DNA of 64,000 nt, taken from assembly GCA_917880885.1 (NCBI GenBank), contig OU862922.1:23436627-23500626 (forward strand), read 5' to 3'. Positions 57,300 through 64,000 of this stretch are shown here, in pieces (within the stretch, counting starts at the first letter, position 1; each line of letters opens with the position of its first letter). The notes under the pieces are model-generated. The model worked only from the letters and a program-made list of their open reading frames with translations, was not told where the DNA came from and searched no databases. The stretch is from Limnephilus marmoratus (lineage: Eukaryota; Arthropoda; Insecta; Trichoptera; Limnephilidae). A program made the position numbers and the translations under genes.

Positions 57300-57600
57300 G
57301 TAATCGACAACCATTAAGTACCACTTGGCACTTTCCAAGAAGACCGCTTCGTGTCAACCGTTGCCGCAAACCTGCCACCCGTCCGCGTCCGGCAGTTTGC
57401 GCGCGCAATGTGACACTTGGCTGTTTTGACAGACCCGTTTGCACGCGCTGTTTTCGCGGGCTAGTTTGACAGCTTGCACGGTGAGCTTTCGCAGGCAGCC
57501 TCGGCGCGCGGTTTAAAATGGCACGCGACCGTACTTGAATTGATACGGGGTAATTATTATTGTTATCGAGTTTTATCCATATTAGTACTCGTACGTGCTT
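57300..57600. other. GC-rich, CpG-containing island
   Basis: Much richer in GC and CpG than its surroundings (CCGTCCGCGTCCGGCAG, GCGCGCGCAATG, CAGCCTCGGCGCGCGG). It has overlapping frames on both strands (112 codons minus, 74 plus) that I do not recognise. A host promoter or first exon is possible, but this rests on composition alone. Confidence 0.35.
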
Positions 57601-57899
57601 GCAAGTACTGCAAGATGGAATGTACCGATGCATTACATACTTTTGGTATTAACTTTCTGCGGCACGTACAATCGATTTGTTTGGTGTTTAATTGTTAAAG
57701 TTTTCCAAAATTTTTATTTAATTGTATAAATTCAACGGAGTTATTTTGGTATTATCTTTTTGTGTCTCTGTGTTAATTATTTAACTAATTCGAAGACCCA
57801 AGCGAATGCGACAAAATAATATAACCATTTTCGCATTGCATTTAATTCTTGTCCCGGGATTTTAAGTTGGAGTTAAAAGGAGTTAAAGGAGTTATTTGG

Positions 57900-57975
57900 T
57901 ATAATAATTTACAATTTGCTAATGTTGACCTCACTGGGTGACTTACCCGTGCTGAGGCTCCCATTTTTTAATACA
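57900..57975 (-). mobile_element. Inverted 3' tail of the resident LINE family
   Basis: The reverse complement reads GGGAGCCTCAGCACGGGTAA followed by GTCACCCAGTGAGGTCAACAT. This is the LINE 3' UTR hairpin (compare 23346-23386) plus a few bases beyond it. Nothing of ORF2 is left. Confidence 0.78.
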
Positions 57976-58013
57976 AAATTCAATAATGTGAAGTAATTAA
58001 TTTTAATAATATA

Positions 58014-58380
58014 CAGGGTGTTAAGGGACGTACTTGACTTGCTTTAACCAGTGATTCCTGACATTATTTGGAATAATAAATGATAATGAAATTTTGGTCT
58101 CGGGTGATTTTTTACTTTTTTTTTCAATTTTTTTTTCTTCAAAATCAAAAAAAAAAAACTTTTGCATGTCGTCACTGGTCACTCAGCCGAGTAACCAACC
58201 AACCCCTAACCCCGCTTCCAACTATCCAACACCTACGATTTTTTTAAGTTTTTGTAGATTTTTTAAAAAAAAAAACATCGAAAATGTCACCGGAGACCAA
58301 AATTTGACTTACATTTTTTACTCCAAATAATGTCAGGAATCACTGGTTAAAGTAAGTCAAGTACGTCCCTTAATATCTTG
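58014..58380. mobile_element. Fold-back MITE with TA target site
   Basis: The terminal inverted repeats are at least 60 bp long and almost identical. The left starts CAGGGTGTTAAGGGACGTAC and the right (complement) CAAGATATTAAGGGACGTAC; both continue TTGACTT-CTTTAACCAGTG. Flanked by TA on both sides (58012 and 58381), as for Tc1/mariner-type elements. The centre holds T-rich and A-rich runs and no transposase. Confidence 0.85.
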
Positions 58381-58384
58381 TATA

Positions 58385-59455
58385 TAAAGTTAGTAATGAA
58401 AAAAAAATCAGCATGTATGTATGGGTGTATAGTTACGATTTTGTATAACGATGTGTGTTTTATAATGTATGTTATATGTATATAATATTAATTTTTTATA
58501 TTACTTTTTTTTATATTGCTTTTATGTTTTCTAATCCATCTTTTAAATTTTGTATCTGAATTTATTTTTGTGTTTCGATTTTTTATTTCAGGTGAAGATT
58601 GTTGTATGCTTCTATTGCCTCGTACTTATGGTGTCTTTACTTTTAAATGACAGAAATTTAACAAATTTTCTAAGATTAAATAATATGAAAATTGTAAAAT
58701 TCGTAACCTCCAAATCGTTTTGGTTAATGCATATGATTTTGAGTCAAAAGGTTGCGGGTTAAATTCTGCCATATAGCAAAAACATTCACAGAAAATTACG
58801 TACCATAAATCCTTAAAAAACTCAAACTTTTTATTTTTTATAATACAATTATATTTCTGCAACAAGACCGCAAGAGGCAAAACTTTGTTTATGCATGAAA
58901 CCTTGTCCACTAACTCACAGACTTGTTATTTTTCAGTCTGGTCGCGCGTATGGATTGTTGATAGTGAGGCCACACGCCATACGGGTGTCCGCAGTCTCCG
59001 GGATATATCTTGTCATATCACCACCTGCTCGCTACTGGTTTGGAATTAAATTATTGGAATTAAATCATATAATTTTCGAAATAATTAAAAACACTTTGTT
59101 TTTACCGCGATATGCAAAATTTGAAGAAATATAATTTTCGTTTCAACACGTCTAGATTTTATCTTAAAAAATAACATATATTTTTTTAAGAGTTTAAAAA
59201 CTTCAAATGTTTAAGGGAGATATGTAAGAAATTGGTAAAGATTCGGGTGCGGCCGCGGCGGCGTAAGCCAGACGTGCGCGGGCGTTTAAAGATGTTCTGT
59301 GGGTTTTGTGGTGATCAATGGATTTTGGCTTCGTCGACAAATAATTGAGAGCGGCGAGCATGCTGAAAAGGGTGAAACAAACGTTCGAATCCCGAAAACA
59401 TCCAATCCTGAAGCATCTTGAAATCAATCAATGAAATCTTCACTAGTTGAAGTGC
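58385..59455. other. Unassigned region, with a GC-richer part at 59235-59290
   Basis: Mostly AT-rich. CGGGTGCGGCCGCGGCGGC and the following CCAGACGTGCGCGGGCG stand out in composition. Short frames here are not recognisable. Confidence 0.35.
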
Positions 59456-59464
59456 CCTGAAAGG

Positions 59465-60725
59465 ATCCAGTATAAGTTATGCTGGATGGTGTTTAAAGCT
59501 ATCAATGAAATGGCTCCACCCCATATCTCTAAACTATGCATTCCGGAAAATATAGGTATATAGGAAAATATAGTCTAAGGCAGTCATCTAGATCAGCGAC
59601 ATCGTCTGCAATTGGAAGGTTGAGAGAACCCAAGCGAAATCCGAACACTAATTTTGGTGATCGTTTGTTTGGAGTATCCGGCCCTGAGGCTTGGAATAAA
59701 CTTCCCTTGGAATTGAGATGCATAATCAACCCAGCAGAATTTAGATCCAAACTAAAAACTCACTTTTTCAAATACTCATTTTCCATAAATTCGTTATTTG
59801 CTATTCCCTACAACTACTCATGAAATAGTCAAAATGCTATTGATCTACCTACCAATAGACTGTCAGTGGTAACCTAACACCTCAATCTGTTTAATGTTGA
59901 ACGATGAATCATCATAATACGGTAAAGATCGGCAATTTATTTCAATAATTTATTTAAGATATCCATAAGTTTTCATAAATCCGATAATTTTTTCATCCAT
60001 GTTCTTAAATAGTAATATTATGCAAAAACTTCCTTTTTTCTTCTGGCGCTGTGTGATTCTGGGGAACGTATGACATGTATAAGATGTGTAGAAATATTTT
60101 TAAATATAAATACATGTGTTAGTTATAAATCTCTAACTTTAAGTCATAATTGTAAATTTGTATGTCATTGAGTTCAGTTTTAGGTCAGCATTTATATATT
60201 TAATTTGGGAGGCGGGAATGGGCGCCTGGAACCTTTATTGGATAACCAACACCTCTGCCATAGGTCACCCCAAGTGCTTCGCTACGTTTGGTGATTTAGC
60301 AGGGGTGCACGGGTTCATAGGGTGAGGTTTGTCTAGGTCTTGGAGGCGAATGACCAGGACCACTGAACCCCAGATTCCTACCCACCCCTTAAACCCTTTT
60401 CCTTCCCTGAACTCTCCTCTCCTTCCTTTCCTTTAAAAAACCCTCCACACAGCATCCCCAAAGATGATGTAGGCCCTGAGGGAAAGTATTTTCCTTAGAG
60501 CCTCCTGTGTGGAGTTCAAGTAAAAAAAAAATATATGTCTTAGTCATAAGTCACTACTAGTGATTCACTAGCTATAAGTCTTAGATATAAGTCACTAGTA
60601 ATAATTGTAAATCTTAGTTGTAAGCCAGAAATATTATTATTCTATATATTTATTTGTACAGCGCCCTTGAGGTGATTTTTCACGAAAATGCGCTGTGTAA
60701 ATTAGCCAAATATTATTATTATTAT
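59465..60725 (+). pseudogene. L2/CR1-like LINE 3' end with nested SINE
   Basis: The ORF2 C-terminus is split by a frameshift near 59562: YKLCWMVFKAINEMAPPHIS comes first, then RSATSSAIGRLREPKRNPN and FGVSGPEAWNKLPLELRC to FRSKLKTHFFKY in another frame. The FGVSGPEAWNKLP block is typical of CR1/L2-group elements. The 3' UTR runs to GCGCTGTGTAAATTAGCC and (ATT)n at 60725, interrupted by SINE B at 60220-60530. Confidence 0.8.
60220..60530 (+). mobile_element. SINE family B inserted in the L2-like UTR
   Basis: A near-complete copy from CCAACACCTCTGCCATAGGT to TCCTGTGTGGAGTTCAAG plus poly(A). The UTR text before it (TTTATATATTTAA) and after it (ATATATGTCTTAGTCATAAG) is continuous in the other copy at 33130-33160. 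Confidence 0.78.
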
Positions 60726-60754
60726 ATGGACAGTTCACTAAGTTAAAAAACGCA

Positions 60755-60900
60755 AACCTCTCACGCCTTTTTCCTTCCTAGAATTTCCTCTCCTTCCTTC
60801 CTTAAAATATTTCCACACAGCATCCCCTAAGATGACATAGGTCCTGATGAAAATAATTTTCTTCATGGCCTCCCGTCTAGAGCTAAAGAAATTAAAAAAA
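60755..60900 (+). mobile_element. SINE family B, truncated copy
   Basis: CTCACGCCTTTTTCCTTCC, then TTCCACACAGCATCCCCTAAG and GGCCTCCCGTCTAGAGC with an A-rich end. Confidence 0.65.
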
Positions 60901-61805
60901 ATTGCGACAATAACCACCACCTTTAAGACCATGAACATGAAACTGCTTCATCATAATTTATCAATTAAAAAATAATATATTAACAATTTCCAACCACAAT
61001 CGATCAGAATTCTACAATCCGGCATTGAAAGAATAATACACTTATACTCTTTTATTGATGTATTTATTTTGTTCATTTTTTTATCGAAAATATGGATTGG
61101 CCTGAGGGTAGTGTGTTTGATTTTTTTGGGTGGGTTGATTAACGCATGCCCAATGTAAGGTTTTAATAAATTTAAGATAATTAAACTCGCTTGTGTATTG
61201 CACAGCTTTTTATTTATTTTATTATTTTTTTTCCATTATTTTATTTTCCATCCATTTTTATTTGCTATGATGTAGACAGATACATATTGAATGCAATGAA
61301 AAAATTTTTGTCATCAAATTAATTACTGGCTCAATCAAAAAGCTTGGCAAGCTGTTATTAAAACTACAAATTAAAATGAAGAAAAATCGAATACAATATT
61401 GAAATTTATTATTTCCAAAACTAAAATACAGAAAAAGAGTATTTTAGAGCCCCAAAAGGTGTTTCTCATACCTCCAACACTGGAACACCTTTATATTAAA
61501 TAAGTCCATTTAAAACCCATTCAGTGGGCAGGTGTTAAGATGAGCCGCGGCCAGTTCTCATGGTCATATTTTTAAGGGATGGTAAAAAAACAAAATTAAA
61601 AATTAGGCTAAGTGAATGAAACCGTGTCTGATATTATATTGCTACTGTGGTAGTTTTAATGCAGTGACAGAGATTAACAGATAACAAATACTTACTGGAT
61701 GGAAAAATGAAAAGAATTTATAAACAAAACTGGCGAGTTTGGTTATGCATATGAACGAATGTACTAATTGCACGTGAAATGTTGAACGTTAAAGAGATCG
61801 TTGTA
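60901..61805. other. No recognisable feature
   Basis: AT-rich sequence with short T-rich and A-rich runs only. Confidence 0.4.
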
Positions 61806-61809
61806 CTTT

Positions 61810-62030
61810 TTCATGTGAATACCACACAAGAATAACTGCTCCCAAGCGTCTGGAGCCAATGAGACTATGGTATCCCTAATTGGAGTATGTTGTAAAGTTG
61901 AAGGCATTAGGGCAGGGAAGTGGCTGACTGTTAAGATCAGGTCGCCAAAGACAGATATAGCTATTTCAAGCAGCCCTTAGGATCTGAATTGTGGTCTTTC
62001 AGCAGCGCGATACTGACCTATCTTGGCCAG
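61810..62030 (-). mobile_element. SINE family A, diverged headless copy
   Basis: On the plus strand: GTCTGGAGCCAATGAGACTATGG, CCCTAATTGGAGTATGTTGT, GATCAGGTCGCCAAAG and GTGGTCTTTCAGCAGCGCGA. Confidence 0.7.
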
Positions 62031-62097
62031 AGGTTGTTTAAATAATTCTTATTACAGTGATCGCAAACTGCGGCTTGCGGGACACATTTTTTTTTTT

Positions 62098-62290
62098 TTT
62101 AATATGAATATTGTACAAGAGTATAAGCTGCTCCCGTCTGGAGCCAGTGAGACTATGGCATCCCCAATCAGGGTATGTTGTGAGGCTGAAGGTAGTGGAG
62201 AGGGAAAGCAGGTGAGAGAAGGGAAGGAGAAGATGGGGAAGTACCTGGCTATTCAGATCTGGTCACCAAACACTGCTAAAGCCATTTTTT
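62098..62290 (-). mobile_element. SINE family A, body-only copy
   Basis: From CCCGTCTGGAGCCAGTGAGA through GGGGAAGTACCTGGCTATTC to CACTGCTAAAGCCATT. It stops exactly where the next copy begins, so two copies stand in tandem. Confidence 0.75.
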
Positions 62291-62294
62291 TTAC

Positions 62295-62700
62295 ATGAAT
62301 ACCGCACAAGAGTCCCAACTGCTCCCGTTTGGAGCCAGTGGGACTGTAGCATCCCCAATTGGGGGATGTTGTGAGGCTCAAGGTAGTGGGGAGGGGAAGG
62401 AGATAGGGAAGAGGAAGGTGGGGATAGTACCTGGCTATTTAGATCTGGTCACCAAACACGGCTAAAGCCTTTTCGAGCAACGTTTCAATTCTGAATGGTG
62501 GTCTTACACCAGGGCGATACTGAGAGTATCTTCCACTCTGGAACGTGCCGCAAATATACTATATATTATTTTTATTTAATTAATAGGGAAATAACACAAA
62601 ATAATCAAATAAAAATTATTTGCCCACGCCGGGATTCGTTCCTGCGACCTTCGGATTGCCAGTCAAAAGCCTTACCGCTGGATCACGCCGGCCGTCATGC
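62295..62700 (-). mobile_element. SINE family A, full copy with tRNA-like head
   Basis: The body is complementary to 55585-55975. The head is on the minus strand at about 62695-62620, with GTGATCCAGCGGTAAGGC as A-box region and CAGGAACGAATCCCGG as a changed B box. With the copies at 61810 and 62098 this makes three in 900 bp, all in one orientation. Confidence 0.82.
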
Positions 62701-62969
62701 GGCTGTTTGGCTACTTGAGAGCGGCTCTTCGACGAATGACGTGGAAAATAAATTTATTTGACTATTACTAATAATATTTAAAAAATGAATATTTTTCTAT
62801 CTAAATTTTAAAAACCTTCCGTAGGTAGCTATTAAATAAGTTATAATATTCCTGTGAGAACAGTACTGATCTTGTTCTAGAGAACGGGGCGTTTCTACGA
62901 CTCATTCTTTCCTATATAAAAAGACCCCTCAAAAAGACCCTCTAGTCATCATCCCCATTTTACGCCGTG

Positions 62970-63060
62970 TAGCGCTACCTCCTTCTTTAGCCAACGTTTT
63001 GGACAGCGTTGCAGTGTCCATCTTCAGGGCAGATCTGGCAGATCCGGCAGAAATAATGAT
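62970..63060 (-). ncRNA. Degenerate hammerhead-like core
   Basis: The complement reads CTGAAGATGGACACTGCAAC, GCTGTCCAAAACGTTGG and AAAGAAGGAGGTAGCGCTAC. It matches 38305-38370, but GAAAC has become CAAAAC, so the core is probably inactive. Confidence 0.4.
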
Positions 63061-63500
63061 AAGGTATATCTACAGTGTATACACCTGCAGTTCTGCTACC
63101 GGATGACTTGCTTTATCAAATAATTTAGTGTTTGCAATATTATACAGCATAACTAATGCAAGTTTTCGATTAAAAACCTTTTTTGTCGTTGTTTATTTAG
63201 TATTTATTTTGGAAACCCAAAAATGTTTTGTTAATTTAATAGGTTATCATAAAATCGCTGTGCGTCGGTGAAACGAATTGTATTTAATTTTTAAATAAAT
63301 AAGATTTTTAGGTCTGTCATTATTGCAATTTTGAATGAATTGAAAAATGTTTTTGTGGAAAAAATAATGGTCTTATCATAAAGTATATATAACTCATGTT
63401 ATGATGATGAAAAAATGCTTTTAGTGAGTTTTAGTCAAAATGTAATGGTATAGTTCTCGATCTACCTAGATTTAGGCCGCCATATGTAGGAACCTTTTTT
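63061..63500. other. No recognisable feature
   Basis: AT-rich sequence. Confidence 0.4.
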
Positions 63501-63600
63501 ACAATAGCTCCACACAGGGGGCCCCGAGGAAAACCATTTCCCTCAGGGCTTATGTCATCTTTGGGGATGCTGTGTGGAAGGTTTTCTTAGGAAAAGGGAA
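63500..63600 (-). mobile_element. SINE/LINE B tail, inverted
   Basis: AGCTCCACACAGGGGGCCCCGAGG, CATTTCCCTCAGGGCTTATG and GGGGATGCTGTGTGGAAGG. This is the reverse complement of the common 3' tail. Confidence 0.72.
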
Positions 63601-64000
63601 GGAGCAGAAGGATGTCCCCTTAAACGAAAAATTAAATTAAAAAAGGGTTGTCAGAGAGGAAGGTTATGGATCGATACCTAACACTCTGTTTTTCAGTAAA
63701 CTCTTTACTTAATTCACATCCATACATATATACTCTTAAAGTTATTGATTCACTTGATCGTGTTGTGTCTTCCCCGACATCTTCTAATATTCACTTTCAC
63801 GTCATATCTTAATACTTCTTTCTTCGTTCAATCGCTCCATATGCCCAAAATATCTAAAAAATATTATTATTTATTGGAACATTTTGTAGTGGGCATTTGG
63901 ATAAACAGGTGCCTCCACAACCCAAGGAGTTTCAATAAAAAATAATGTTTTGAATTTGACAGGTGTAAGGTAAAATGGACTCTCCCGGCGTGAGAACTGA
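63601..64000. other. No recognisable feature
   Basis: AT-rich sequence to the window end with one unrecognised 66-codon frame (63745-63945). Confidence 0.4.

Noticed and set aside
29095..62700. Genuine tRNA genes at 29100, 52180, 55590 and 62630.
   Set aside because: A and B boxes are visible but the heads run into SINE bodies, and acceptor stems do not close cleanly. They are SINE heads.

Overview
This is non-coding, AT-rich genomic DNA from an animal, most likely an insect or another arthropod. The pointers are arthropod-style Helitron ends, an insect-type LINE whose ORF1 ends in an FP25K-like domain, hAT, Tigger and mariner MITEs, Penelope-like remnants, tRNA-derived SINEs, and many TAGGTACC-type words. 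I found no host protein-coding gene that I can support. The only intact long reading frames belong to one LINE.

Positions 1-32956 form a head-to-tail array of about ten 2.1-3.8 kb Helitron-like, non-autonomous units, all read on the minus strand. Each unit ends with a hairpin followed by CTAG, and the next unit starts directly after it with TATATATAGTATTG. The CTAG ends lie at 3654, 6639, 10195, 13966, 17521, 24043, 26165, 28490 and 30676. The left five units (type 1) carry an internal 141-bp minisatellite, a SINE copy and either 145-bp or 148-bp repeats. The right five (type 2) have a different head and, where present, a ~127-bp version of the same minisatellite. At the left edge the 148-bp internal repeat has grown into a satellite with a six-monomer (888-bp) higher-order repeat. 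Units 2 and 4 are almost identical over 3.8 kb.

A complete LINE (19189-23449) with intact ORF1 and ORF2 and a short target-site duplication sits inside unit 5. Taking it out restores the normal unit length. A 5'-truncated, broken relative lies at 41229-42125, and two further 3' tails at about 45500 and 57930.

Positions 32957-64000 look like ordinary intergenic or intronic DNA packed with TE debris. It holds L2/CR1-like, RTE-like and at least three other LINE 3' ends, two SINE families (one sharing its 3' tail with a resident LINE), two hAT MITEs (one with a perfect 8-bp duplication), a Tigger derivative, two copies of a fold-back MITE, a Helitron end, Penelope-like debris with hammerhead-ribozyme-like cores, a ~480-bp inverted repeat pair and a ~32-bp minisatellite. 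Two GC-richer stretches (35200-35480 and 57300-57600) are the likeliest places for host promoter or exon sequence, but I cannot show this.
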